Positions 1-9,117 of a DNA stretch of 64,000 nucleotides are shown in pieces. The translations under genes were made by a program, and so were the position numbers. Positions within the stretch are counted from its first letter, which is position 1. Every line of letters starts with the position of its first letter. The stretch is taken from contig NZ_JAGISH010000007.1 in the NCBI RefSeq assembly GCF_017813235.1, forward strand, positions 62,001 through 126,000, written 5' to 3'. Below the pieces are notes generated by a model. That model searched no databases. It worked only from the letters and a program-made list of their open reading frames with translations, and was not told where the DNA came from. This DNA is from Sagittula salina. Its GTDB lineage: Bacteria > Pseudomonadota > Alphaproteobacteria > Rhodobacterales > Rhodobacteraceae.

Positions 1-632
1 AGATCGGCGGCAGTCTTCTCGTCGAGCGGCTTCTTCTTCGCTTTCATGATGTTCGGCAGCGAAGCGTAGCGCGGTTCGTTCAGGCGCAAGTCGGTGGTGA
101 TGATGGTCGGCAGCTTGACCTTCACGGTCTGCAGGCCGCCGTCCACCTCACGCGATACGACGGCGTGGTCGCCATCGACGTCGACGGTGTTGGCGTTGGT
201 CGCCTGAGACCAGCCAAGCAGCGCGGCCAGCATCTGGCCGGTGGCGCCGAGGTCGTTGTCGATCGCCTGTTTGCCGGCCAGCACGATGCCGGGCTGCTCG
301 TCTTCGATGACCTTGGCGAGGATCTTCGCCACGGCGAGCGGTTCGATGTCGGTATGCACGTCATCGGCGGCAACCACGAGGATTGCGCGGTCGGCACCCA
401 TTGCGAGCGCTGTGCGCAGGGTTTCCTGCGCCTGCTTGACACCGATGGAGACAGCGATGACCTCGGTGGCCTTGCCCGCTTCCTTCAGTCGGATCGCTTC
501 CTCTACGGCGATCTCGTCGAAGGGGTTCATCGACATCTTCACGTTCGCCAGATCGACCCCCGTGCCGTCCGCTTTGACGCGAACCTTCACGTTGTAGTCG
601 ATCACGCGCTTGACCGGTACGAGTACCTTCAT
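1..632 (-). CDS. etfB: Electron transfer flavoprotein subunit beta (3' end outside window)
   Basis: Beta subunit of the soluble ETF heterodimer, which takes electrons from acyl-CoA and other dehydrogenases and passes them to ETF:ubiquinone oxidoreductase. The visible 210 residues begin [20 protein letters not shown] and contain the family's [20 protein letters not shown] stretch and the [17 protein letters not shown] segment. The start at 632 is supported by an AGGAGAG ribosome binding site about 7 nt upstream. The C-terminal ~40 residues (of about 250) lie outside the window, where etfA would be expected. In related bacteria the HIG1-like and adenosyltransferase genes seen at 10.0-10.8 kb often stand near etfBA; here they are about 9 kb away. 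Confidence 0.96.
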   Translation of the reverse strand, partial: MKVLVPVKRVIDYNVKVRVKADGTGVDLANVKMSMNPFDEIAVEEAIRLKEAGKATEVIAVSIGVKQAQETLRTALAMGADRAILVVAADDVHTDIEPLAVAKILAKVIEDEQPGIVLAGKQAIDNDLGATGQMLAALLGWSQATNANTVDVDGDHAVVSREVDGGLQTVKVKLPTIITTDLRLNEPRYASLPNIMKAKKKPLDEKTAAD

Positions 633-776
633 GCGTGTCTCTCCTGTTGCTGCGGGACTCCTCCCGCGGATTCCTCTGGCAAGCGGTGTAGCGCGCGTTT
701 TCCCTAGGAAACAGGGCAAAAGCGTCGCAAGGGGGGCAAACTACGTCGCGTTTCCCCGCGGGCCTGCATCCCGTTC

Positions 777-805
777 TCGTTACAGGTGGCGCAATATAAC
801 TGCAA
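777..805 (-). promoter_or_regulatory. Candidate promoter of etfB
   Basis: On the minus strand TTGCAG, a 17-nt spacer and TAACGA lie about 145 nt upstream of the etfB start. The spacing is ideal but the -10 is degenerate. Confidence 0.35.
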
Positions 806-911
806 TGGCATTGCGGAAAACCTCAGAAAATTACGCTGCGGCCCGGCGTCTGATGGCGCTGCGGTGCGGCATAAACAGAACAGTGAGTGCGTGCGCTTTC
901 GCCGCAGGGGC

Positions 912-2039
912 TCAGTCGCAGATTGCCTTCAGGGCCTGCCACGCGGTTTTGGTGAGAATGGGGGCGGTTTCGTCCTGCGCGGCAGCGAAGGCATGTGCCC
1001 CGGCCGCGCGCCCTTCCGTGGCGGGGTGGGTGGCAAGGTATTCCGGCAGGGAAAACGGCTCCAATTCGGCCAGAGCATCGAAAAAGTCGCCAAAGCCTGC
1101 GACGTCCACACGCGCGTTGGCCAGCATTTCGAGGGCAAAGTTGTCCGCTGCGGTCTCCGCCTCCCGCGTGTAGGAGGCCGACAGCAGCCGTTCCCCCAAC
1201 ACGGCGACTGCAGTGCCGCCTGTGACATCGCCGATCAGCATGGTCAGCAGCCCGGCCGACCCGGCGGCGCGCAGGGTCAGACGCGTGGCGTCGCGGCTTT
1301 CGACATGGCCCAATTCATGCGCCAGCACGCCCGCGACCTCCTCTGGCGTTTCGGCTTGGTCCAACAGACCGCGCAGGATCACCACCTGCCCACCGGGCGC
1401 GGCGAAGGCGTTCACCATGCCGCTGTCAAAGACCTGGAGCGAGATGTCGTACTGCATGTCCCGGCCGCCGGTCAGCCGTTGCAGCAGCGTGTCGAGCGCC
1501 GTCAGACCGGCTGGATCGGTGCAGTGGAAACCCTCGCGCGCATCCAGCCAGTTCAATTGGCGTTCCATTTGCCGGACCACGGTCTTGCCGAAGGCGATCT
1601 CGCGCTCGATCGGGATGAGGCGGGCCAAAGAATTCGCCAGCGCGGGGAGGATGACGAAGAGCAGCAGAAGACAGGCCGCCGCAGCCCCGCCCGCGTAGAT
1701 CAGGAGGCGGCGGATCGCGCCGGGGTGCGTTTCGGCCCGGAAGAGGTTCGGCCGCGTGCGGTGCATCCAGGCGATCAACTCGGGGTCGAGGATCACAAGG
1801 CGCGCCACGTCGTGCGGGCTTTCGTCATCGCTTTGGGCGTGGCGGGTGACGGTCAGGCGCTGGTCGTCGGCGGTGTCTGTCAGCGCGCGCAGATCCGAAA
1901 GCAGCCAGGTGAGCGGCGCGGTGAGGCTCTTTCCCTCGATCACCAGCGCGATGCGGTCCTCCGAGAGGCGTACGGTGACAGGATGCCGGGCCGATGTCCG
2001 CCCGTCGAAGAAGTGTGCCGCGTGGGCCTGGGTCAGCAT
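912..2039 (-). CDS. M48 family metallopeptidase (copy A)
   Basis: Membrane-anchored zinc protease of 375 residues. Residues 1-100 form a soluble N-terminal region. A single hydrophobic segment spans about 110-137, and the protease domain follows with the zinc motif HELGH at 241-245 and a probable third ligand Glu295 in EAETAAD. The conserved FAAPGGQVVILRGLL block precedes the active site, as in other M48 peptidases. It starts 4 nt after the stop of the DUF898 gene at 2044-3327, so the two are almost certainly cotranscribed. It is a diverged paralogue of the protease at 3425-4516; both end in a similar W-x-ALxxIC motif. The substrate is unknown; quality control of membrane or periplasmic proteins is an inference. 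Confidence 0.9.
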   Translation of the reverse strand: MLTQAHAAHFFDGRTSARHPVTVRLSEDRIALVIEGKSLTAPLTWLLSDLRALTDTADDQRLTVTRHAQSDDESPHDVARLVILDPELIAWMHRTRPNLFRAETHPGAIRRLLIYAGGAAAACLLLLFVILPALANSLARLIPIEREIAFGKTVVRQMERQLNWLDAREGFHCTDPAGLTALDTLLQRLTGGRDMQYDISLQVFDSGMVNAFAAPGGQVVILRGLLDQAETPEEVAGVLAHELGHVESRDATRLTLRAAGSAGLLTMLIGDVTGGTAVAVLGERLLSASYTREAETAADNFALEMLANARVDVAGFGDFFDALAELEPFSLPEYLATHPATEGRAAGAHAFAAAQDETAPILTKTAWQALKAICD

Positions 2040-2043
2040 CGGT

Positions 2044-3327
2044 TCAGATCGCTCCGCCTATATCCAGCGCGTCGGCAAAGCCGTCGGCGTCGATGCCGGC
2101 CTCCGCCGCGCGCTGGTGCACGCGGTCCAGCGCATCGGGGTTCAGGATGCGGATGGTGCCGATGTAATGCGCCAGCACCGGCTGGGTTATCAGGATCATG
2201 GTCAGCGCCTGCATCACGACGAGTCCCACCAGGTAGCCGATCCCCACCACGACACCGGCGCCGATCATCCGGGTCATGATCTGGGTTTCGGTCATGGTCG
2301 CCTCCCCGTCGGCAAACAGGCTTTCGATCCCCGCCAGAAAGGGCATGGCCAGCGCAAAGGCGATGCCGAAGACCACCGAGGACAGCAGTGCCAGCAGCAG
2401 ACCGCCGAGAATGTAGGTCTTGATCACCGTTCCGGTGCGCGGCTCCGCGGCAAAGCGGATCTCGTTGCCCAGGACCTTGTGGCTCATCAGGTAGCCGAAG
2501 GATTGTACGGCATAGTAGATCGCGCCGACAAAGATCCAGACATAGCCGACGAGCATGGCGATCACGCCCAGCACGATCTTGGGGATCGTGTCGCTCTCTG
2601 AGCCGGTGTAGATCAGGAAGCCGGAGGCGAGCAGGATGCCGAGCGCGATGAAGACATGCTTCATCGCCGCGTAGAGGTCGCTCCATCTGCCGTCCTGCCG
2701 CATTCGGGTGGAGCCGTAGTAGCTGCGCGCGGTCATGTATTGCTCGAGCCGGAAGGTCATCAGCGGCGTCAGTAGCCCGAGCGAGACGATCGCCAGCAGC
2801 CCGTAGCCCATGGCGCGGATCACATAACCCCATGCGCCTTTTTCCATCCCCAGACGAATGCCGCGAAAGCGTGTGCGGGCCATCTTGTACCGCCGGGCGC
2901 GGTAGATGGCGAACAACAGGAAGGGCAGCACGGCGAGGCCGGAAATGACGGAGGCAGCCACCATGCCGATCAGATCGCCCTCGTCGGCGGTGTCCGTGTC
3001 GACCATGATATTCAGGCCGAGGTAAAAGAGGATCATCTGGACCACGCCGAGGTAGACCGCGAGAAAGACGATGGCGACGAGAAAGCCGAGGAACTTCTCC
3101 AGCCCCGTGCCGGTGTATTCGAAGGTATCGCCGCCTGCGTTGACCGAGGACCAGATATAGCGCCGCACGCGTGTCTTCTGCCAGAAACGGTAGAGGCCCA
3201 GCGTGACCAGCGTCAGCAGCCCGGTCTTAAGCATCAGGGCGAACATCGGACCCTGTGCCCCGGCATAGCTGACCTCGATATGGCCGCCTTCCGGGGTCGA
3301 TGCGGAAAGGCGCTCTTCGGAATGCAT
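2044..3327 (-). CDS. DUF898 (YjgN-like) multi-pass membrane protein (copy A)
   Basis: Integral membrane protein of 427 residues with about eight hydrophobic segments, matching the DUF898/YjgN family. The N-terminal signature GLYRFWQKTRVRRYIWSSV, preceded by a hydrophobic LLTLVTLG segment, is diagnostic; the mid-protein MTFRLEQYMTARSYYGSTRM block is shared with copy B (4513-5748). Family function is unknown. Immediate coupling to an M48 protease (4-nt gap) and repetition of the same gene pair next door suggest that the two proteins act together in the inner membrane, which is inference. The ATG at 3327 has an AAAGG-like site about 10 nt upstream. Confidence 0.88.
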   Translation of the reverse strand: MHSEERLSASTPEGGHIEVSYAGAQGPMFALMLKTGLLTLVTLGLYRFWQKTRVRRYIWSSVNAGGDTFEYTGTGLEKFLGFLVAIVFLAVYLGVVQMILFYLGLNIMVDTDTADEGDLIGMVAASVISGLAVLPFLLFAIYRARRYKMARTRFRGIRLGMEKGAWGYVIRAMGYGLLAIVSLGLLTPLMTFRLEQYMTARSYYGSTRMRQDGRWSDLYAAMKHVFIALGILLASGFLIYTGSESDTIPKIVLGVIAMLVGYVWIFVGAIYYAVQSFGYLMSHKVLGNEIRFAAEPRTGTVIKTYILGGLLLALLSSVVFGIAFALAMPFLAGIESLFADGEATMTETQIMTRMIGAGVVVGIGYLVGLVVMQALTMILITQPVLAHYIGTIRILNPDALDRVHQRAAEAGIDADGFADALDIGGAI

Positions 3328-3424
3328 GATGGAAAACCTTTGCGCTGTCCGCTCTTTGGCCGCAGCCTAAAGCCGTGCGCCCGCCTGTAAAGTCGGGAAA
3401 TGCCGTCTGTTTCAGTCGCCGCGA

Positions 3425-4516
3425 TCAGTTTCGCGCGGTGCGGGAGCAGATGGTCTGCAGCGCGGCCCAGTCCGCGTCGCCCATCAACGGTTCCGGTAGC
3501 AGCCCGGCGGGCACGGCGCGACGCGCGCGCTCGATCCGGTCGCCGAGGGCGGGGTGACTCATGAAATGCTGCATGAAGGTTCGGGTGTCGCCGTCCAGCG
3601 CGGCGAACCGTTCAAAAATCGTGGCCAGCGCGCCGGGTGACAGGCCCGCGCGGCGCATCAGGTCGTGGGCGAAAACATCCGCCGCGGCCTCCGCGGTCTG
3701 GCTGTATTGCGCGTCGATCAGCCGTTCCGCGAGGAACAGCACCACCGCACCCCCGGCGAAATCACCGAACAGCAGCCCCAGCACCCCGATGGACCCGGCG
3801 CTGCGCAGCGCGTGGCGCGTGGGATCCCGGCTGGCGACGTGCCCCATCTCGTGGGCAAAGACGGCGGCCAGTTCGTCCGGTGCGCCCGCCTGTTCGATCA
3901 GCCCCCGGAAAAAGACGATATGCCCGCCGGGCAGGGCAAAGGCGTTGACCATCTCGTGATCGAGAATGTGCACGGTGATCTCGACCGGCAGGTCGGCTTC
4001 GCCCGACAGTCGCGCCTCGATTCGGCGCAGGGCGGTCAGGCCGTCGGGATCTGTGCAGAAGCGGACGGGTTCGAGCCCGCTGTCGTCCAATGCCTCGCGG
4101 ATCTCGTTCAGCGTCACCTGGCCCAATGCGCGCTCGCCTTCGGGCGGGATGTAGTTGGCCAGCTGGTCGGCCATGATCGGCACGAGGACAAAGAGGATCA
4201 GCGCCACGGACCCCATTGCGGCGGCGGCCCATTTCAGCAGGAGGGGCCGGTTCGCCACCGGGGCACTGCGGCGGCGGCAGGGCAGGTGGGCGCGAATGGC
4301 GGAGTCCTTCAGGATCAGCCGTTCGACGGCGTTTTCCGTCCGCGACAGGATCACCAGATCGCCGCCCGCAGTGTCGGGAAGCTCGCGGATCGTATTCAAC
4401 GGCCAATGGAGACCGGGCCCGGTCAGCGATTGATGCGTGTTATCCACGGTGACGGTCAGACGGATTGGCTGCCCGCTCTCGCCGTCGAGGTGGATGGCCT
4501 CTGCCGCAAAGCTCAT
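3425..4516 (-). CDS. M48 family metallopeptidase (copy B)
   Basis: Second M48-type membrane zinc protease, 363 residues. The chosen ATG at 4516 (MSFAAEAIHLDGE) overlaps the stop of the upstream DUF898 gene by 4 nt (ATGA), indicating translational coupling; the frame stays open further upstream, but that reading lies antisense-free within the DUF898 gene and is not protein-like. A hydrophobic segment spans residues 92-117, HEMGH is at 222-226, and the probable third zinc ligand is Glu276 in EAAAD. FALPGGHIVFFRGLI matches the equivalent block of copy A. Length and domain order equal those of copy A, but the sequences have diverged widely, so the duplication is old. Confidence 0.9.
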   Translation of the reverse strand: MSFAAEAIHLDGESGQPIRLTVTVDNTHQSLTGPGLHWPLNTIRELPDTAGGDLVILSRTENAVERLILKDSAIRAHLPCRRRSAPVANRPLLLKWAAAAMGSVALILFVLVPIMADQLANYIPPEGERALGQVTLNEIREALDDSGLEPVRFCTDPDGLTALRRIEARLSGEADLPVEITVHILDHEMVNAFALPGGHIVFFRGLIEQAGAPDELAAVFAHEMGHVASRDPTRHALRSAGSIGVLGLLFGDFAGGAVVLFLAERLIDAQYSQTAEAAADVFAHDLMRRAGLSPGALATIFERFAALDGDTRTFMQHFMSHPALGDRIERARRAVPAGLLPEPLMGDADWAALQTICSRTARN

Positions 4517-5748
4517 AGCGAGGCCCCCACGTCCAGCGCCTCGGCAAAGCCTTCGGCCTCCGGGTGGTCGTCGCGGGGGCGCTGGCCGAAGGTGGCCATG
4601 GCTTCGGTCCCGATGACCTCCAGGCCCTGCGCGTAATGGCGGATCAGCGGGAGCGTCACCCAGGCCTGCGTGCAGGCGGTCCAGACGAGGAATATGGAGA
4701 AATAGGCCATCACGGACAGGGCGATCAGCGCTGTCCGGTTCAGACCGGCAAAGATCGGCGGCGTGTTCTCCAGCCCCATCTCGACCAGCGTTTCCAATGA
4801 TTGCAGTTCGAGGAACAGTCCCAGCAGAATCAGCGTCGGCAGGGCCGAGACCAGAAGCGCGAGTGTATGGCCGGAGGCCAGTATCCAGAATATCCGCAAC
4901 GGCGAGGCGGTCAGTCGCAGCCGCAGCGCGCCCGCGCGTTTGTGGTTGGTAAGGCGTATGCGGGTTTCCACCCGGTAGTAGACGGCTGCATAGAGCCAGA
5001 GCACCGCGCCGAGGGTCAGGATCGGCAAGGCAAGCGCCTCGTTCGCGCCGATGCAGATCAGCCCACCGAAGGCTATGGGGAGGTTGATGAAATGCCACTT
5101 CATCGCGCCGTAAAGCATGGTCCAACGGCCGTCCTGATGCATCCGCGTCTCGCCGAAGAACGTGCGGTTGGTGCGGTATTGCTCCAGCTTGAAGGTCATG
5201 CGCGGCCAGAGCAGCCCCGCCGTGATGAGCGCGAGGAAGCCGTGCCACAGCGCGCGGATGGCGAAGCCCCAGGCCCCTGGTTCCAGCCCGAAGCGCAACC
5301 CCAGCCAGCGGGTGCGGGCGAGGATGTAGCGACGCGCGCGGTAGCGGGCGTAGAACCAGATGGGGAATACACCGACCAGAGACAGCGCATAGGCGGCATA
5401 ATTGCCCTGAAACAGCGCAAAGCTGGCAAACATCAGCAGGAGGTTCACGATCCCGATATAGAAGGCGAGGATGACCACGGCGATGAGAAAGCCCAGCAGC
5501 TTTTCCAACGGGTCGCCCGCATATTCCAGCGGGTAGCCGCCGGGCCGGATCGCCGACCAGAGCCAGCGCCGCACGCGGGTTTTCTGCCAGAAACGGTAGA
5601 TCCCGAGCGTCAGAACGGTCAGCGCGCCGGTGCCGAGGACCAGCTTGAACAGCGGCCAGCGCCGCCCGGCGAAACGGGTGGCCCAGACGCGATGCCCGCC
5701 TTCGTCTGAGGCAATGGCACCCGCCGAACTCGGGTCAGCAAGGCTCAC
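4513..5748 (-). CDS. DUF898 (YjgN-like) multi-pass membrane protein (copy B)
   Basis: A 411-residue polytopic membrane protein, paralogue of the gene at 2044-3327. It shares the LGIYRFWQKTRVRRWLWSAI signature, the EKLLGFLIAVVILAFY membrane segment and the MTFKLEQYRTNRTFFGETRM block. The start is GTG at 5748 (MSLADPSS) with no clear ribosome binding site, so the exact N-terminus is uncertain. It is first in a run of four minus-strand genes (DUF898, M48, DUF898, M48). Function unknown; membrane partner of the coupled protease is inferred from repeated gene pairing. Confidence 0.87.
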   Translation of the reverse strand: MSLADPSSAGAIASDEGGHRVWATRFAGRRWPLFKLVLGTGALTVLTLGIYRFWQKTRVRRWLWSAIRPGGYPLEYAGDPLEKLLGFLIAVVILAFYIGIVNLLLMFASFALFQGNYAAYALSLVGVFPIWFYARYRARRYILARTRWLGLRFGLEPGAWGFAIRALWHGFLALITAGLLWPRMTFKLEQYRTNRTFFGETRMHQDGRWTMLYGAMKWHFINLPIAFGGLICIGANEALALPILTLGAVLWLYAAVYYRVETRIRLTNHKRAGALRLRLTASPLRIFWILASGHTLALLVSALPTLILLGLFLELQSLETLVEMGLENTPPIFAGLNRTALIALSVMAYFSIFLVWTACTQAWVTLPLIRHYAQGLEVIGTEAMATFGQRPRDDHPEAEGFAEALDVGASL

Positions 5749-5823
5749 GGGGAATAATCCAAACTCAAATCACGGGTGCAGAATGGCGCCGCCGGGAGAC
5801 CGTTTCAAGAAAACGTTGTCCGA

Positions 5824-5833
5824 GGGGGGGGGG
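5824..5833. repeat. G10 homopolymer tract
   Basis: Ten consecutive G residues on the + strand, between the copy B DUF898 gene and the parC terminator. Such tracts are prone to slippage and to sequencing error. Confidence 0.8.
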
Positions 5834-5841
5834 CGGATACG

Positions 5842-5870
5842 GAAAACGGCCCCGCGTGGGGGCCGTTTTC
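5842..5870 (-). terminator. Terminator of parC
   Basis: Perfect 12-bp inverted repeat, GAAAACGGCCCC and GGGGCCGTTTTC, with a 5-nt loop, 5 nt beyond the parC stop. The A/T ends of the stem make it potentially bidirectional. Confidence 0.8.
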
Positions 5871-5874
5871 ATGG

Positions 5875-8304
5875 TCAGTTGAACTTGTTGTCGCGCGGGA
5901 AGCCGCGCGGGGCCATGCGGCCGGTGCCGGCGCGTTTGCCCACCCATTCGGCCAGCTCCTGCTGATCGACGGTGCGGGTTCGGCCCGCCGGATCCTGCCA
6001 CGACAGCCCGGCCTCCAGAGTGAAGGTGCGCGCATCCGACAGCCCGCCGTCCTTGAACTTCTGCAACCTTACGCCCTTGCCGCGACCCATCTCCGGCAGT
6101 TCGTCCAGCATGAAGACCAGAACCTTGCGGTTCTCGCCGACCACGGCGACGGCGTTGCCGGTCACGGGCCTGCAGACCAGCGCCTTCACCGGGGTCTTCA
6201 CGTTCAGCACCTGCTTGCCCGAGCGGGTCTGGGCGATGACCTCGTCTTCGGGCACGAGGAAGCCGTCCCCGGCGGTGGAGGCCACCAGCAGCCGCTGGCC
6301 GGGACGGTGCACGAGGATATCGATGATCTCCGTATCGTTGGGCAGATCGACCATCAGGCGCAGCGGTTCACCCATGCCGCGCCCGCCGGGCAGGTTCGCG
6401 GCCACGACCGTGTAGAAACGTCCGTTCGACCCGTAGACCAGCAGCTTGTCCGTGGTTTCGGCGTGGAAGATGAATCGCGCGCCGTCGCCGTCCTTGAACT
6501 TCAGCTCCGAACCGAGGTCGATGTGCCCCTTCATGGCGCGGATCCAGCCCATCTTGGAGCAGACCACCGTGACCGGCTCGCGCTCGATCATCGCCTCCAG
6601 CGGGACGTCCTCGGCCTCTGTCGCCTCCGCGAAGGTGGTGAGGCGCTGGCCACGGGTATAGCCCTTGGTGAACTGCTTCTTCACCTCCGAGAGTTCGTCC
6701 TTGATCCGGCCCCATTGCAGATCCTCGGAGGCCAGCAGATCCTCCAAGCCGGCGCGTTCCTCCATCAGGGCATCGCGCTCGTTGACCAGCTCCAGTTCCT
6801 CCAGACGGCGCAAACTGCGCAGGCGCATGTTGAGGATCGCCTCGGCCTGCGTGTCCGACAGCCCCTCGGAGCGCCCGACAAAGCGTTTGGGCACAGCAGA
6901 CGACGTGCCGTCATCCGCCAGAATGCCGCGTTCGATGGCGTCGGGATCTTCCAGAAGGGTCAGCGCCTTCACATCAACGCCTGCGAGCGGAGAACGGTAG
7001 TCGCGTTCGTCCATGGCGCGCGGGATGGTGGACTGGTGCGGCCTTGACCAGTCCTCGTACATCAGCGCGGCCTTGGGATCGTCGTCGTAGCGGATGATGT
7101 CGATCACCCGGTCAAGGTTGAGGAAGGCGATGATGAGGCCTTCGAGAACTTCCAGCCGGTTGTCGATCTTGGCCATGCGGTGCTTTGCCCGGCGGACCAG
7201 CACGTCGCGCCGGAAGTCGAGGAAGGCGCGCAGGCACTCCTTGAGCGAGCAGACGCGCGGCGTCACACCGTCGATCAGCACGTTCATGTTGAGCGAGAAA
7301 CGCGTTTCGAGGTCCGAATTGCGGAACAGCAGGTTCATCAACACGTCGGGATCGACGTTCTTCGTCTTGGGCTCCAGCACCATGCGGACGTCTTCGGCGC
7401 TTTCGTCGCGGACGTCGGCGAGGATCGGCACCTTGCGCGTCTGGATCAGTTCCGCGATGCGTTCGACCAGCTTGGATTTCTGCACCTGATAGGGGATTTC
7501 CGTGACCACGACCTGCCAGGTCCCGCGGCCCAGATCCTCTACGTGCCAGCGGGCGCGCAGCCGGATCGATCCACGCCCGGTGGCATAGGCCTGGGCGATG
7601 TTCTCGGCAGGTTCGACGATCACGCCGCCGGTGGGAAAATCGGGCCCGGGCACATAGGCGAGAAGGCTGTCATCCACCGCATCGGGTTTCTTGACCAGAT
7701 GGAGGCAGGCGTTGATCAGTTCGCCGATGTTGTGCGGCGGGATGTTCGTCGCCATGCCGACGGCGATCCCCGACGATCCGTTAGCCAGCAAATTCGGGTA
7801 GGAGGCGGGCAGGACAGAGGGTTCTTCGAGGCGCCCGTCGTAGTTCGGACGGAAGTCGACGGCGTTCTCGTCAAGGCCGTTCAGCAGGGCCTCCGACATC
7901 ACGGTCATGCGCGCCTCGGTGTAGCGCGAGGCGGCCGGGTTATCGCCGTCGATGTTACCGAAGTTGCCCTGACCGTCCACCAGCGGGTAGCGGATGGTGA
8001 AATCCTGTGCCAGGCGCGCCATCGCGTCATAGATCGCTGTGTCGCCGTGCGGGTGGAAGTCGCCCATGGTATCCCCTGAAATCTTTGCAGATTTCAGGAA
8101 GCCGCCGGTGGAACTAAGTCGCAGCCTGCGCATTGCATAGAGGATACGACGATGGACCGGCTTCAGGCCATCACGCGCGTCGGGCAGCGCCCGGTGCATG
8201 ATGGTTGACAGCGCATAGGTGAGGTAGCGCTCGCCAATGGCGCGTCGCAATGGTTCCGCAAGGTTGCGGGCGTTTGTTTCGGGGTCGAGATCATCGTCGC
8301 TCAT
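5875..8304 (-). CDS. parC: DNA topoisomerase IV subunit A
   Basis: Breakage-reunion subunit of topoisomerase IV, which decatenates daughter chromosomes with ParE. It has 809 residues; the start of the domain ([20 protein letters not shown], residues 28-46) is canonical and the catalytic tyrosine is Tyr128 in [11 protein letters not shown]. The quinolone-determining segment reads [12 protein letters not shown], with Thr at the E. coli Ser80 position and Asp at Glu84. The C-terminal region is a ParC-like beta-pinwheel without the GyrA box, which supports ParC over GyrA. A candidate promoter places the transcription start at or next to the ATG (see 8312-8340), and a strong hairpin follows the stop. 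Confidence 0.94.
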   Translation of the reverse strand: MSDDDLDPETNARNLAEPLRRAIGERYLTYALSTIMHRALPDARDGLKPVHRRILYAMRRLRLSSTGGFLKSAKISGDTMGDFHPHGDTAIYDAMARLAQDFTIRYPLVDGQGNFGNIDGDNPAASRYTEARMTVMSEALLNGLDENAVDFRPNYDGRLEEPSVLPASYPNLLANGSSGIAVGMATNIPPHNIGELINACLHLVKKPDAVDDSLLAYVPGPDFPTGGVIVEPAENIAQAYATGRGSIRLRARWHVEDLGRGTWQVVVTEIPYQVQKSKLVERIAELIQTRKVPILADVRDESAEDVRMVLEPKTKNVDPDVLMNLLFRNSDLETRFSLNMNVLIDGVTPRVCSLKECLRAFLDFRRDVLVRRAKHRMAKIDNRLEVLEGLIIAFLNLDRVIDIIRYDDDPKAALMYEDWSRPHQSTIPRAMDERDYRSPLAGVDVKALTLLEDPDAIERGILADDGTSSAVPKRFVGRSEGLSDTQAEAILNMRLRSLRRLEELELVNERDALMEERAGLEDLLASEDLQWGRIKDELSEVKKQFTKGYTRGQRLTTFAEATEAEDVPLEAMIEREPVTVVCSKMGWIRAMKGHIDLGSELKFKDGDGARFIFHAETTDKLLVYGSNGRFYTVVAANLPGGRGMGEPLRLMVDLPNDTEIIDILVHRPGQRLLVASTAGDGFLVPEDEVIAQTRSGKQVLNVKTPVKALVCRPVTGNAVAVVGENRKVLVFMLDELPEMGRGKGVRLQKFKDGGLSDARTFTLEAGLSWQDPAGRTRTVDQQELAEWVGKRAGTGRMAPRGFPRDNKFN

Positions 8305-8311
8305 GGCAGTC

Positions 8312-8340
8312 GTGATACCGTTGCCTTACGGGCGCAGCAA
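8312..8340 (-). promoter_or_regulatory. Candidate parC promoter, possibly leaderless
   Basis: Minus-strand TTGCTG, 17-nt spacer, TATCAC. Only 7 nt separate the -10 box from the parC ATG, so a transcript from it would start at about the A of the start codon. Confidence 0.45.
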
Positions 8341-8370
8341 GCGACTGACTGGGAATTCGACCGGGTTTCT

Positions 8371-8390
8371 CCCTTACGCGGACGTAAGGG
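8371..8390. promoter_or_regulatory. Perfect palindrome, candidate operator
   Basis: CCCTTACG, 4-nt centre, CGTAAGGG in the divergent gap between parC and the SH3 gene. It lies just upstream of the parC -35 and about 80 nt before the SH3 start. The symmetry suits a dimeric regulator; none is identified. No T-run follows, so a terminator is unlikely. Confidence 0.4.
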
Positions 8391-8472
8391 AATCGGATAA
8401 CTTGAATGTGTCGTCTGGCTGCGGACGACAGGGCTGCATCGGTGGCCGCTGACCGGAGGACGGGGGGCTGAC

Positions 8473-9069
8473 ATGGTACGTATTTTTCTGCTGACTTTTG
8501 GTGTGCTTGGCTGGGCGTGGTACGAGATGTCCGGCGGCGCACATTTCGTGCCCGGCAATCAGGGCGTGCAGATCCTTGCCGCAGCGCACGCCGTCGAATC
8601 GGCGCCCCAGACGGTCGAACGTGTCGCGCGCGACACACCTGCGGCCGACCTCAATGCCATCGTGCAACCCGCCGTCGCTCAGGTCGGGCAGACATCGCGG
8701 GTGCGAACGGTCTACGTGCCTGGCAATTCCGAGATCGGCGTGAGCGGTGACAAACTCGAGACAGTGGTGACGCCTGCGGCAATGACCAATGCCATGCCGT
8801 CCGACGAGGGAACAGAGCATGACGCCGCCCCCGCCGAGATCATGCAGGCAGCCGTGGCCGATGCTGCGATGATCGATTATCGCACCGTGACCGGCAGCCG
8901 GGTGAACCTGCGTGGCGGGCCGGCGACGTCCTATGATGTGGTGACGCAGTTGCTGGAAGGCGAAGAGGTCGAGGTGCTCGACGAAGGCGACGGCTGGGTA
9001 AAGCTGCGTGCGCTCGACGGCAATAACGTCGGCTGGATGTCTGCGAGCTTTCTGACCGCGTCGAACTGA
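8473..9069 (+). CDS. Membrane-anchored or exported SH3-domain protein
   Basis: A 198-residue protein with a hydrophobic N-terminus (residues 3-17) that can act as signal anchor, a low-complexity linker of about 110 residues, and a bacterial SH3 (SH3_3) domain at about 137-198. The domain shows VNLRGGPATSYDVVTQLLEG followed by GWVKLRALDGNNVGWM, typical of SH3b modules that bind cell-wall peptides. It is probably periplasmic and tethered to the inner membrane. It is transcribed divergently from parC, with the palindrome at 8371-8390 between them. The partner or ligand is not evident. Confidence 0.82.
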   Translation: MVRIFLLTFGVLGWAWYEMSGGAHFVPGNQGVQILAAAHAVESAPQTVERVARDTPAADLNAIVQPAVAQVGQTSRVRTVYVPGNSEIGVSGDKLETVVTPAAMTNAMPSDEGTEHDAAPAEIMQAAVADAAMIDYRTVTGSRVNLRGGPATSYDVVTQLLEGEEVEVLDEGDGWVKLRALDGNNVGWMSASFLTASN

Positions 9070-9117
9070 TCCCGCGTTTTCGGTTGACGCGCTGCCCGGA
9101 GCCGGGCTGATGACGGC

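Noticed and set aside
4517..5248. N-terminal extension of the copy B M48 protease
   Set aside because: The extension lies entirely within the DUF898 gene in another frame and is Ala/Arg/Pro-rich without family likeness; the ATGA overlap gives a better start.
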